From positions 158,059,142-158,123,141 of the forward strand of contig NC_071354.1 in the NCBI RefSeq assembly GCF_943734655.1: DNA of 64,000 nucleotides, read 5' to 3'. Position 1 is the stretch's first letter. Each line of letters opens with the position of its first letter. Positions 32,715 to 43,189 of this stretch are shown piece by piece. Both the position numbers and the translations under genes were made by a program. The stretch comes from Sabethes cyaneus. Taxonomy: Eukaryota > Arthropoda > Insecta > Diptera > Culicidae. Under the pieces are notes generated by a model. That model was given only the letters and a program-made list of their open reading frames with translations. It was not told the origin of the DNA and made no database searches.

Positions 32715-33731
32715 CACAGTGGCGCCAGTCAGAACAAAACTGAGACAAAACTAATAAAATTGGCAAAGTAGCATGGAATTTATGTATTTTGTATATAACT
32801 GTGAACCAAATTGACTACTAAAACTTAAAGTTTTCAAATATTTAAAAAAATCAATAATTAGGGTGTCTCTAAAATAATTTTCTAAGATAAGTTTTATAAC
32901 TACTTGAACTATTATTTTTATTTTGTGTTTCTTTTGCATTGGGATAATTAGGAGAAGTAGTAATGACTTTGTAACACTCAGAAATCCATAACATTGAGCA
33001 ACATTTAAAAATAAATTTTGAATTTCAAAAATAGCACTTTCTCCAGCCAATAACCATGTTTATTCACTAAAATTTGAATTTTAAAGTGTCACTTCTGCTC
33101 TGCTGACCTGGTACTAACCCTTAGCTGCTAAATGCCCAAAGATTTATTTTAAAAATATCTATAATAGTATTACTAGACGTAATTACAAAGCGGAATTGCC
33201 TAAAACACATGGTTATATAAAATTCAATATTTTTAGTCTTTGCGCAAATCTGCGCAAAATGCGGATATGATTTTTGGAAAGTAGACGAAATTCTACATAA
33301 AATATGAAGAAATGACGGTTACCTTCCGTTCCCAAAAAAAGATACTCAACTTTGAAAATGCGAAGTCACATGTCTGTTACTATTTTGAGATTTGAATTAT
33401 ATACATTTTAGAGTGTACTTGATTTTCGTCAATCTGCAAAATAAGGTGCTAATCTATAACCATTTCAATACCAAATCACGTTTTCTTTATATGCAAATAC
33501 CTAACAGGATACGTTTAAAAGCAGTTTTTCGAAACTTGCGTTGAATGAAAAATATGGGAAGTTGTCTCACAAACCTCAGATTCAAAAAATGCTCCAAAAA
33601 GCTGTATCATTCCCAGGGCTCTGAAATTTTGGAATATAGTTATTTAGTCTGTCTACTTTCATAGAAAAATAATACTTCATGAAAAACTTTAACTCCATTT
33701 TGGATGTTTTGTCCCAGTATTTTCCACTGTG
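32715..33731. mobile_element. Transib-like non-autonomous element with 12/23-type ends
   Basis: A 1017-bp element from CACAGTGG (32715) to CCACTGTG (33731), flanked by CGCCG at 32710-32714 and 33732-33736; this matches the CGNCG preference of Transib. Left end: heptamer CACAGTG (32715-32721), then ACAAAACTG after 12 bp (32734-32742) and ACAAAACTA after 23 bp (32745-32753). Right end, minus strand: CACAGTG (33725-33731), then ACAAAACAT after 12 bp (33704-33712). Aligning the two ends by CTGRGACAAAAC shows the left 23-bp spacing and the right 12-bp spacing are homologous positions differing by 11 bp. The interior is AT-rich with no transposase frame. Confidence 0.85.
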
Positions 33732-33736
33732 CGCCG

Positions 33737-34600
33737 TTATGTATTCTGGTGTAATTCGTTTAGCAACATAGTTGGGCACTTTAAAAAATCCCTCTTAACT
33801 ACATATATCGCTTTGCTGTTGGCATCCACCCTCCCCTCAGCCAGCACCCCTGCTTGCTACCAGGTCTGCTTGTTGATCGTTTGACTCCGCACGGTTTAGC
33901 CCCATCCGTTTCCGCCACGGTAGCAGCGCTGCACGGTTGGAAAGAATTTTGAACTTCGCCAAGGTGCAATTCTTGTTGTTCTGCACTGGAGAGCAGAACC
34001 GCAGGATAACACCATGGTTGATGGCGACGACGTAGTGTCTGGAATGGCAGTTTCCGGCAAATTGGTATCGGTCGTATCTGTGCGCCGCCGTTGCCCGGTG
34101 TGCTTGGTCGCGAGCGGAAACAGTGAGAATTGGATATTTTCAGGTTGGCACCAGAATGGCAATGCATTATAGAAAGACAAAGCGCTTATTGCTTCAAAGA
34201 GCATGCTACCTGGATCCGGGACCGGGATTAGGACCGGGGTCTGAGGTGGGCGATCGAGCGCAATCGGGTCGTATCTTTCGGTGCGGAATGATGCTCAGCT
34301 AGTTGGAAATGGAGCGTTTGAAAATGTTCATTTCCGAGAGTAAACTACCGGAATACTGCATAACGGGGTTAGACAAAAAAAAAACCATGACACTTTTCAG
34401 AATTAATAGCTCTATGTTTTTTTTATTTCGCGCACTTTTCAAAACATTTCTGGAATTTTTGTTGTTGAAATCAATTGCAGCCTTTCAACTGATATTAAAT
34501 GTTTTGACTTAACTAGTTTTGACTTGACTTTTCCATTTGACAAGCGATATTTTCAGTTCTTTGAAGCTAATAGAAAGACTAGGCTAGTAGCAGATTCTTT
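33737..34600. other. Unique DNA, no supported gene
   Basis: A GC-richer block at 33820-34280 carries overlapping minus-strand frames of 122 and 102 codons. Neither has a domain, signal peptide or convincing codon pattern. An exon of an unknown gene cannot be excluded. Confidence 0.45.
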
Positions 34601-34859
34601 AGTAACACTCATAGTCTGATAGACACTAGCGTGTTCAGAAATAAATAAAAGGTGGGGCACCCGATCTTTTAGAAAAGTGATTTGGCCTGGAAAGAAACAC
34701 AGTAATCGCAGGATGGTGAATCTATCACAAATCACAAAACTCCGTATTTTTGGGTGTAATAAAATTTAAAATCAAAGTTAACATTGGAGATGGAACTGAA
34801 CTTGAAATTGGACTGAAAATTGAACATTAAACTAGACTTGAACTTGGACTAATTTGAAT
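34601..34859 (-). repeat. Inverted copy of the 30.8-kb repeat plus satellite
   Basis: 34622-34690 is the reverse complement of 30795-30862. It is followed by AT-rich satellite of the GACTTGAAATTGGA type (34745-34859), the complement of the 30.0-30.7-kb satellite. Confidence 0.6.
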
Positions 34860-35032
34860 CAGGGATGGTCCGATCACTTTGACTCAATACAATACAACAA
34901 AACTTTATTCAGCAAAACTGTAGATAATAACTGGTTCTGCAAATGTCCCATATAAAGCTTTGTCAAATTTTACTCGGCTGAGATGGTACTGTCAAATGAA
35001 TCAAAATAGTCAAAGTGATCGGACCATCCTTG
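34860..35032. mobile_element. hAT-like MITE, 173 bp, complete
   Basis: Ends CAGGGATGGTCCGATCACTT and, inverted, CAAGGATGGTCCGATCACTT; inner blocks CAGTAC and CTCAGC are also mirrored. Same family as 36568-36952, which has an 8-bp duplication. Flanks here (ATTTGAAT, ATTTTTGA) match only partly. Confidence 0.75.
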
Positions 35033-35136
35033 ATTTTTGAAATTTCACTTTAAATCCAATATGAAAGCGAATTAAATACGAAGTTTTATTTGAAATTTTA
35101 ATTAATGTTTTCCGTCATATTTTCTCACACGTTTTA

Positions 35137-35598
35137 GGCCATTGCAAATTATTTTTACAGTTTTTGTCATACACCCCTCACCCCCCCTTGGAAATTGGCT
35201 TGAAAAATCAGGGGGCAAAAAATAATTTGGAGGATTTGAGTTAATTTTTTTTAATAATATCAATTGTCTGTGGGCTCTATAGCTTGAAAAACTCCAAAAA
35301 TGTACGAGTTGAGTTAATGCTTCTAGCACGAAATAGGAATGGAAATTTAAACAATGGAATTTCCGAAAATCGACCAAAAAATTTTTCATTCGTCTTTTTT
35401 TTCGTGGACTTTTGCATGGAAAATAATAACGTTAATATTAAAAACAAGAATAGATTAGGTTTTCATGTTTAAGCTTTAAGTAAAAATGCCAAGAATCCCT
35501 TTTTGCCCTTTAAAAAAATTCTCTTTGTTTTTTTTTCACCCCCTTCAGTTACCCAACACCGGAGAGACAATAACTTTTTTAAAGTATTTGTAATGACC
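35137..35598 (+). mobile_element. Harbinger-like MITE copy D
   Basis: 462 bp, ends GGCCATTGCAAATTATTT and GTATTTGTAATGACC, flanked by TTA at 35134-35136 and 35599-35601. Same length as copy C. A T-rich tract begins immediately to its right. Confidence 0.82.
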
Positions 35599-35599
35599 T

Positions 35600-36166
35600 T
35601 ACCTGTTTTTTGTTTTATTTTTTCACTTTTCCAGTCCCGTTTCCCACTCTTTGTTTCGTTATTCCTCCTTTCTTGTGTCGTTTGCTTGATTTTTGCTCTC
35701 ACTTTCGTTCCATTTTCCTCTTTTTCTCTAGTGTCCCGTGTTTCCTGTTTCATTGTTAAGCTTTTTTCGTTTCCTGTTCCATTTCCTGTTTCCTATTTCA
35801 ATCATGTTTTTCACTCGTTTGTTTGTTATTTTCTTTCCGGTTTTCGTCTTTTCTTGTCGCCTTTTTTCATTTCAAGTTTACGCCTGTTTCAAACTCTACT
35901 TATCTCTTTTTCATGTTTCGTTCCGTTCTCATTTTTTCGTCACGTTTATTCCGCTTTTGGCTCCCTTTTTTCCCTGTAATCTCTGGTTTTTTTATATCCC
36001 GTTTTTCGTCTTTTTCTCTTCCGTTTTACCGTTTTCTTTAATTCGTTTATTCATTTATTCTTTTCTATTTTTTTCTATCCCATTTTCTTGTTTTTTATCC
36101 CATCGTTCTCCTTTTATGTTCTGTTTTACCGCTTCGTCCCGTATTTCTCGTTTGCTATATCGGTTT

Positions 36167-36206
<40 letters not shown>

Positions 36207-36560
36207 ATTTTTCTTTTCCCATTTGGTTTCTGTTGTTTTGTATTCCGCATGCCCTTACTTGTCTCGTTCTTTCTCATTTTCCTCTCGTTTTCATCTTTTC
36301 TCTTTTTTCACTTGTTTGTCCCGTATTCCCTTTTATTTTTCATGCCCGTTTTTCCTGAGTCTTTCTTGGATTCCCGTTCTTGGTCTTTTTCCTTTCCTTA
36401 TCTTGTTCTTTTTTCGGTGCTGGTTGTCATCATGTTTTGCTATTCAACTTCTTTCCTGTTTTTCCGTTTTTCGCACATGTCTGTTCCTTTCTTCCTCCTA
36501 TTATGTCCTGCTTTGCTTCCTTTTTTGTCGCGTTCTGTTTTTCTTTTCCGTCTTCTTCTT
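35600..36560. repeat. T-rich strand-asymmetric tract with TC run
   Basis: Nearly 1 kb of pyrimidine-rich sequence (TTTTCGTTTCC, CCTGTTTC and TTTTCTCG variants), with a perfect TC run at 36172-36203. It gives long Phe/Ser-rich frames in all plus frames (206, 183 and 158 codons), which are artefacts. It ends at the hAT-like MITE. Confidence 0.8.
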
Positions 36561-36567
36561 CTTCAGC

Positions 36568-36952
36568 CAGGGATGGTTCGATCACTTTGACTCAATTTTG
36601 ATTCATTTGACAGTACCGTCTCAGCCGAGCCAAATATGACAATATTATATATGGGACATTTGTAGAACTAGTTCTAATCTACAATTATTCTGAACAAAGT
36701 GTTGCTGTATCTTTACGGTGCTACAGCGCTAGTCACTCATCAGTGACTAAATGAACGTTCTTTTAGACACTAATAAGATACTAGCATTGTAGCGCTATAA
36801 CTACAAAAGATACAGCAAAACTTTATTTGGCAAAATTATAGATAATGACCTATTCTACCAATGTGCCATACATAACTTTGTCATATTTGGCCACGTTAGG
36901 ACGGTACTGTCAAATAAATCAAAATTGAGACAAAGTGATCGAACCATCCCTG
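36568..36952. mobile_element. hAT-like MITE with perfect 8-bp TSD
   Basis: A 385-bp element from CAGGGATGGTTCGATCACTT to its inverse (CCATCCCTG), flanked by TCTTCAGC at 36560-36567 and 36953-36960. An 8-bp duplication and CAGGG ends fit the hAT superfamily. The centre holds a second pair of inverted blocks (CAAAGTGTTGCTGTATC against GATACAGCAAAACTTTA). Confidence 0.88.
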
Positions 36953-36960
36953 TCTTCAGC

Positions 36961-37460
36961 ATAGAGCCTGGGTGGTTCGTGCTGTTTCAAGCACTCGTCT
37001 CCATTCAACTCGGTCTTGGGCCGCTCGTCGCCAATTTCCTAGTCGTCGCAAATCACTTTCGACCTGGTCGAGCCATCGTGGACGTTGGCCCCCCTGTTCC
37101 TGGTGCCGGTGGGGTTGTTGAAGAGGACTATTTTCGTCGCACTGTCGTCCGGCATCCTTATGACGTGTCCGGCCCACCGTAGCCTGCTAACTTTCGCTGG
37201 ATGTTCGATGGGAGTCTCCCCAAGCAGTTCTAGTAGCTCGTGATTCATACGCCTCCGCCATTCTCTGCTTTCAGTTTGTACTCCGCCAAATATCGTCCGC
37301 AGCACTTTTCGCTCGGACACGGCAAGGGTGCGTATGTCCTCCGTGAGCAGCGGCACGGCTTCAAGTCTATAAAGAACTACCGGTCTAATACGAGTTTTGT
37401 ACATTGTTAGCTTTGGGCGGCGGCGTATGCTTCCTGATCGTAGCGTTTTACGAAGGGCAA
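36961..37460 (-). mobile_element. RTE-type fragment, subfamily 2
   Basis: The minus-strand frame 37039-37491 encodes the post-reverse-transcriptase segment: RIRPVVLY, RKVLRTIFGGVQ, RRRMNHELLELLGETPIEH and LRWAGHVIRMPDD. A second frame continues with RPRWLDQVESDL after a frameshift. It is a dead, 5'-truncated copy. The family's role is retrotransposition by target-primed reverse transcription. Confidence 0.75.
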
Positions 37461-37553
37461 AGTTTTTTTTCCGTGTTTCATCTGTTTTCATTGTTTCCTC
37501 TCTTCGTTTCCTTTATAATTTTTGCTTATTATTTTAGTTCGAAGTTTTAGTTA

Positions 37554-37660
37554 GGTCATTATAAATATTTCATAAAGTTTTTGTCCTTCCGGTGATGGAC
37601 AACTGAAGCGGAGGTGGGCGAAAAAAACAAAAAACATTTTTAAATCAAACAAAAAATAGT
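37554..37660 (-). mobile_element. Harbinger-like MITE fragment E
   Basis: Reverse-complement copy of the right end of the MITE family (GGTCATTATAAATATTTCAT, then AAAGTTTTTGTCCTTCCGG). Only the last ~100 bases are recognisable; a T-rich tract follows. Confidence 0.65.
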
Positions 37661-37689
37661 ATGCATTTGACAAAAACTCCTTTTTCGTT

Positions 37690-39250
37690 TTCAATTTATT
37701 TATTTTTTTACTTATTTCTCTCGTTTTCTTGTCTTCTGTTTCATGTTTCATTGTTTTGTTTTTGATTCATGTCCGATTTTTTCATATTTTTCGTTTTCTC
37801 GTTTGTCAGGTCTGTCTTTATCCCTTTTTACCCTACTTTTGTTTTCAATATAAATCTTTTTTTAACTCTTTATATCTCCCTTTCGTCTCATTTTTCGTCT
37901 GTTACGTTTTTCCTCTTTCTGATGCTGTTTTATCGTCTTTTCTGTTACGTTTATTCTGTTTTAGCTGGCTCCTTCTTTCGCTTTCACTCCACCGTTTTAT
38001 CTGTTGTTTTTCTTCTCTTTCTTTATTCCTTTTATCCTGTTTTTCTTATTTTTTTTTATTTTTTTGTATCATTTTTTCTTTTTATTTCTCGTTTGACTTC
38101 ATTTCCTTATTCCCAACAACGGTTTCGTATTTTTTCTTCCGTTTTTCCTCATTTTCTGGGGCGTTTTTTGTAGTTTTCATGCCCGTTTTTACACTTTTCC
38201 TATCTCGATTGTTGCCATTTTTTGTACCGGTTTTTTGTTCATTTCTTTTTGTCTTTGTTTTTGTTATTTTTATCGTCATTTTATCGCTTTTATCTCTTGT
38301 TTTCCTGTTTTTTCTCTCTATTTTTTCTCTTCCGTTTTGCCTCTTTTTCTGTTCTCGCTACCCCACGGTTTTTCTCCATTTCCACTTTTTCTTACCCGCA
38401 TTTGTTTTTTTATCCGGTTGTTGCTCCGTTCCTCATTTTTTTGTTTTGTTTTAAAGTTTTTCTTTCTGTCAGCAGAAGTGATATGAACCAAGTAACACAG
38501 TGATAAGAGACAATTGAACTATGTTTCAAAGTCGCATCGATTTCTTATGATAAATAACAAAGGTTTCTTTCGCCAATAGGTGCATCAAATCGGATTTAAT
38601 CTTTCATTTTTCTTTTTTTTATGCCAGTTTTTATATTATTTTCTCCCCGCTACCTCCACATTATCTATTTTGTTTCTCTTATTTTTCGTTTTTCGCCGTT
38701 TTCCTGAGTCCCGATTTTCTCTGTTCCGTTCTTCGTCTTTTTTCTTCCGTTTTTTCTCGTTTTCATATCCGTTTTTCCTGTCAAATTCTTTTTTCGGTCT
38801 CGGGTTTTGTATTTTTTCGCTATTTAACTCCTTTTATACCCAAGTTTACGCTGTTGTCTGTTCCGTTCTTTCTCTTTTTAAGACTTGCTTTCCTTCCATT
38901 TTTGTCGCATTCTGTTTTTCTTTTCTGTTTCATCTCTGTTTTCTTCCATTTTCGTGTTTTGTGTTCATTTTTTTTACTTTTTCTGTTCCGTTTTTCCTTT
39001 TTAACCGTTCCTGTTTGTATCGTTCCAAGCAACAATATGGGTATTATTGCACTTCTACTGCGGTTTTATGGGCAATTTTGTTCATAAAAGTCAACATAAG
39101 AGTACAATAAAACCCGGATTGTTACCTGTTTTTCTGCTTTCGTATTTTCTCCTTTTCTATCCTGCTTTTTTCTTTTTTGTCCCGTTGTTTCACTGTCTAG
39201 CTTATTCTCATTTTTTCACCTTTTGTCTTATTTGTCCTTTTTGATTTTTT
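37690..39250. repeat. T-rich strand-asymmetric tract
   Basis: Pyrimidine-rich degenerate sequence like 35600-36560. It contains a 3' fragment of the 2-kb repeat (about 38510-38600: TAACAAAGGTTTCTTTCGCC, then AGGTGCATCAAATCGG) and a palindromic MITE at 39025-39127. Frames up to 241 codons are Phe/Ser-rich artefacts. Confidence 0.78.
39025..39127. mobile_element. Palindromic MITE, copy 3
   Basis: CCAAGCAACAATATGGGTAT at the left and CAATAAAACCCGGATTGTTA at the right. The final bases have decayed to CCTG. It is inserted in the T-rich tract. Confidence 0.72.
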
Positions 39251-39599
39251 GTTGGAGAGCAGCCGGAGACGAATTACCAATTAGATCGATCGGTAATCCA
39301 TCCGTGAATATGCTATGAAAATTTACCAACATTTTCATAAGAAACTATTTAATCTGCGTTGTTTGGTTCATGAAAAATGGGTTTTGGAATTTAGAAAATA
39401 TTCTTAAAATCCGTGTTTTCGAGCTATAACTCAGGAACAATTGAAAATGTTGTCATGTCATGTTGAAATATCAAGAAAATTTTATCAAGAAAAAAGATTA
39501 GAAATTTACAAACAAAAGAAAAAAAATATATCTAAAAATTTCCATGTGACAAAACATAATTTTCCGTCTTTTCTTTGGAGGTTTGCACCATCAATGGAC

Positions 39600-40035
39600 T
39601 TAGAATTGGAATTAAAAATGGAAATGAATTGGTTTTAAATTGAACTTTAAAATAGACTTGAAACTGGATTTGAAATCGGACTTGAAATTACCCAAGCAAC
39701 AATATGAGTTTTATTGTACTTTTATGGCGGTTTTCATGACTACTTTTGGTCTTAAATGCCATCATAGGAGTGCAATAAAACCCTAATTGTTACTTGAGAG
39801 GGCTTGTTGTTAGACCTATAATCAAAGTTAAAATTAGACTTCAGAATAGATATGAAAATAGACTTGAAATTGAACTTAAAATGGGAATTATAATTGGATA
39901 TAAATTGAAAATAAACTAGATTTAAATGCAATTATATTTGGAATTGAATTTGAAACTATTCTTAAAACTGGACTTGATATGAGTACTGAAATTGAACATG
40001 AAATCAGAATTGAATTTGAATTTGAAATTGGACCT
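39600..40035. repeat. AT-rich degenerate satellite, complementary orientation, with MITE
   Basis: Units of the form GACTTGAAATTGGA and GAATTGAATTTGAA run for about 430 bases. A palindromic MITE copy lies at 39691-39799 (CCCAAGCAACAATATGAGTT to CCCTAATTGTTACTTGAG). The preceding 39250-39600 is unremarkable AT-rich DNA. Confidence 0.7.
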
Positions 40036-40039
40036 AACT

Positions 40040-42200
40040 GGAAGTATCTTTACACAATTAATTTACTTATCGCAAAAATAGTGGTCGAGCGGCGGACTTC
40101 TGGGTTACAGAAATTATTTTGTTTTACATAACGTTTACACAGGGAAGATGAGGCACTGTGGCCCCAGAGTGTGCCCCAGCTTGGGCACGCCAGTGGCTGG
40201 GAGGCGCAAGCTGACAGGCTAGGGGACAAAACCGACAAGATGATGGTTACCGGCGGCTCTTCTGGTATGTCAAAAATTGTCGAATATTTATGATCGTTCT
40301 GGCAGTAAACATAATGGATTAGGCAAATAAAAATAAAACAGCCAGAGGAGTGATAATAATATTCGGTACCAGGGGATCGATAGACGCAGACTGGCGTAAA
40401 ATTTATTGTAGTTGACGAATGCTCATCGAAATTGTACGGCCGCATTTTCCGACATTTCCTGACGGCAGGCAGGAGGCATGAGCCTGCATGTCGCAGCTCT
40501 GTTAAAAGCCGAAGTTTGCTTTATGAACTGAATCGCTTCACAATATCATCTGTTGAACGAAACTCACACCATTCCAGGCGGGTGTCGATTTGATTGCCTT
40601 TTGATGGGCAAAGTTTTTTGGAAAACGGATGGAGAATGATTCAGGCTTTAAAATGTTTTGACGATTTATTGATATTTGGGGTACTTATTCGGCGTTCAAC
40701 TTAAGCCCTTATTTCAAATGCGCAAGGCATCAAGAACAGTCATCACACTGGGACTGGTTAAAATTAAATTGACTATTCTCACGGGATTAGTTAGCTATCG
40801 TGTTCAACTCTATCGTTGAAACTTTAATTTTAGCCAACGAGCTTCACTCAGTCAAAATAGATGAGAATCAATTTTCCAGTCTAGAGAATGATTTCTCAAA
40901 TAGCCCATAGGATTAACGTAGAAGGAAAACTTACCGAGCAACCAATCAATCTAAACCAGCCAGGCGAAAGTTTTTCGAGCGATCACCACCAATCACTTCC
41001 TCCATTCCGCAGTGCGAAAAATGTCTTCATCAGCAGTGGCACAAGTCAATCATTAAACAATCAATAAAACGGAATACCCTGGAGGAACAGCAGCGCCAGC
41101 GCGCCGGTCTCGCAAACAACGAAAGCGTTCGCTTTGCTGTTGTTTACCTCCTTTTTCGTGCTGCCTGCTGAAATTTAATTTGGACCTGGAGAACGGATGA
41201 GGGTACAAGGTTGATGATCGCATCATTTCATCCCGCGCCCGCGCCCGTGCTACTCGAAGGCTGCCGGCGACCGACGACGACGGCAAAGGCAACGAAGTGG
41301 AAATCCTCTCAAACCCCCGCCCGGTAAGACACAGGAGGAGGAAATAAGAAATCGACGTACAATTTCGAATCGAAAGTCTGTTCTATTATTTAAGACCTAT
41401 CCGCCGAACGACGGTCGCTACAAATCTAGGCTTCCGCCCAGCAACTGAAAACAAACCGAAATGGGTGAAAACTTGCTTCGTGCTTCCGATGCTGCTTGAA
41501 GGGAGACTTGTGATGTAGCCTATCAAACAGCACTCGGCCTGCCCCGTAGAGCAATGTATGTTTCAATCCAGAGAGAGGTTTGGATCAGGTTGGAAAACAA
41601 GAGAATGAAAGTGGAATAAAAATTCATTTACCGTTTCCGCCGTAGCCGGCCATTGATATCCCTGAGGTGGGATTTCAGCACTCTATCGTGCATTCTCGTC
41701 CGCTGGCGTCCGTTTCCACGTTCAAGCTGAAGCTATTACGGCGAGCAAGTGTAACGTTACCGTGACTACAACTAGGCTTCAACGGGTGAGTGATTGGCTT
41801 CTTCAGTTAAATGTACTCCATGATTAAAACTGCGTTAATACATTTTTCAATACTTTTGAAACGTAGTGAATTGTTCATGATTTTGCTTGGAAAAATGAGG
41901 TTTTTTTTAAAGTACACATCCAACATTCAGATATGCTTAATTTTTTGTTTTTGAGATATAACTTTTCAAAGAAATTAAATTTTGCATAATGTAACGGAAA
42001 CGCACGGTGTACTACTTGTGATTGGAAGGAGACGGATATTTATGTTAGGGAATTCCTAGTATCTTTTTATGGTATCTCAAAAGCAATAACTGTTATCCGT
42101 GATCGTCCTATGCTCTAACAGCCAGCTACGAGGTCTCAACCGGCTGCAAAGGCAGCGAGGAAAGGTCAAGTTTTTAAAGTTAAAGTTAAAGTTTTGTCTC
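40040..42200. other. Unique region with GC-rich islands; possible untranslated exon
   Basis: The DNA is GC-richer and free of recognised repeats. A possible noncoding exon ends near 41786 with a strong donor-like GGGTGAGTG following ACTAGGCTTCAAC. No coding frame with a domain is present (the 79-codon frame at 41053-41292 minus is Arg/Ser-rich). It could hold the 5' exon of a gene lying outside. Confidence 0.35.
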
Positions 42201-42214
42201 TCAAAACATTGTAC

Positions 42215-42815
42215 ACAGGCAGGTCCTCCTTGAGCATTGTCTACATTTTGGGGTCGTAGAATTGCGAGAATACGAATTCCGTACCCAGCACTGCGTATCG
42301 TTTATCGTAGTCTCTAATCTAATCAGTCTGGTCTGTTCTCTGAGAAATTTGTTCTTGTCCATCATATTTCGTAGCTCATTGCGGCCGATAGTATTGTACG
42401 CAGCTTTCAAATGAACGAAAGGTGCGTGCGGTCTCTGTATTTATGGTCTTTATAAAGATTTTATTTGATGGCACCCTTATTTTTGCCCATCGTTTGACTG
42501 GCATCTCTTTAACATTTGTTCCATCGAGGAAATTATTTTCCTCGTCGCCAAGGTCCTCTGCTTGGGTACCATTCAAGTGTTCATCGAAGCACTGCTTCAA
42601 TCTACACTCTCACGATCGTCCGTTAAGATTTTACCAACATGTTTCAGCAGAATGCTTTAAATTTCTGGTAAAACCTTCACTTTCCTGAGAACAATACTCA
42701 ATTTCTGCATACTCCTCCTGCTTCTCCACGCAGCGCTTTATCTGTCGGAAGATTTGGGTGTGCTGCATCTTCTTCTATCTAGCTATCTTTTCAGGTCCTA
42801 ACAGACACATTTTTG
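42215..42815 (-). mobile_element. RTE-type fragment, minus strand
   Basis: Minus-strand frames show FDEHLNGTQAEDLGDEEN (42376-42600) and MKAAYNTIGRNELRNMMDKN (42201-42410), matching the copy at 43.3-43.9 kb. It covers the linker and early reverse transcriptase region, then jumps to post-reverse-transcriptase sequence through an internal deletion at about 42240. It is dead. Confidence 0.7.
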
Positions 42816-42832
42816 TCACCCGTACAATATTG

Positions 42833-42942
42833 CCCAAGTAGCACACTTGAGGTCCATTTAGTTGAAGCAACCGAATTACGACTAAAATTAGTCATAATTC
42901 GGTTACCACAACTACTTTGTAACAACTGTGTTAGTAGGGTGG
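42833..42942. mobile_element. 110-bp element with CCCAAGTAGCACAC end
   Basis: Starts CCCAAGTAGCACACTTGAGG, contains the mirrored pair AACCGAATTACGACTAAAAT / ATTAGTCATAATTCGGTT, and ends near GTGTTAGTAGGGTGG. An inverted copy lies at 26304-26414. The first 13 bases match the ends of the 1.7-kb element at 60125-61821, so these may be its short derivatives. Confidence 0.6.
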
Positions 42943-43000
42943 TAGCTACGCTTAACAAGTTGTCGTTGTGATTCCTACCTTTTGGCCAACGCTGGAAGGT

Positions 43001-43092
43001 GCATGGGTCGAACCAAGCTATAATCTGAGATTATAACCGGATTCGAACCCACAACACCCGCCAGAGCATGTGGGTCGCTGGTATCCGTGTAC
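43001..43092 (-). repeat. tRNA-like SINE (family S2)
   Basis: On the minus strand it has a strong B box, GGGTTCGAATCC, preceded by an A-box-like GTGGTTTATAGGTA. A related copy is at 27435-27530. It lies directly upstream of the RTE copy. Confidence 0.55.
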
Positions 43093-43189
43093 CTATAAAC
43101 CACAGAGGCAGATTGATTGGCCACCACCCAATCACCCGTTTTCGCATCTCGCCCATCACTATGAAAACTGTACCCAGCTCATGTGGGTT

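Noticed and set aside
33799..34204. Two overlapping minus-strand frames of 102-122 codons
   Set aside because: Neither shows a domain and both cannot be real; left as unassigned DNA.
35600..39250. Long plus-strand frames of 134-241 codons, rich in Phe, Ser and Leu, resembling membrane proteins
   Set aside because: They arise in several frames at once from pyrimidine-rich low-complexity DNA; there is no alternation of segments and loops, and the same pattern appears on the minus strand of the purine-rich tract.
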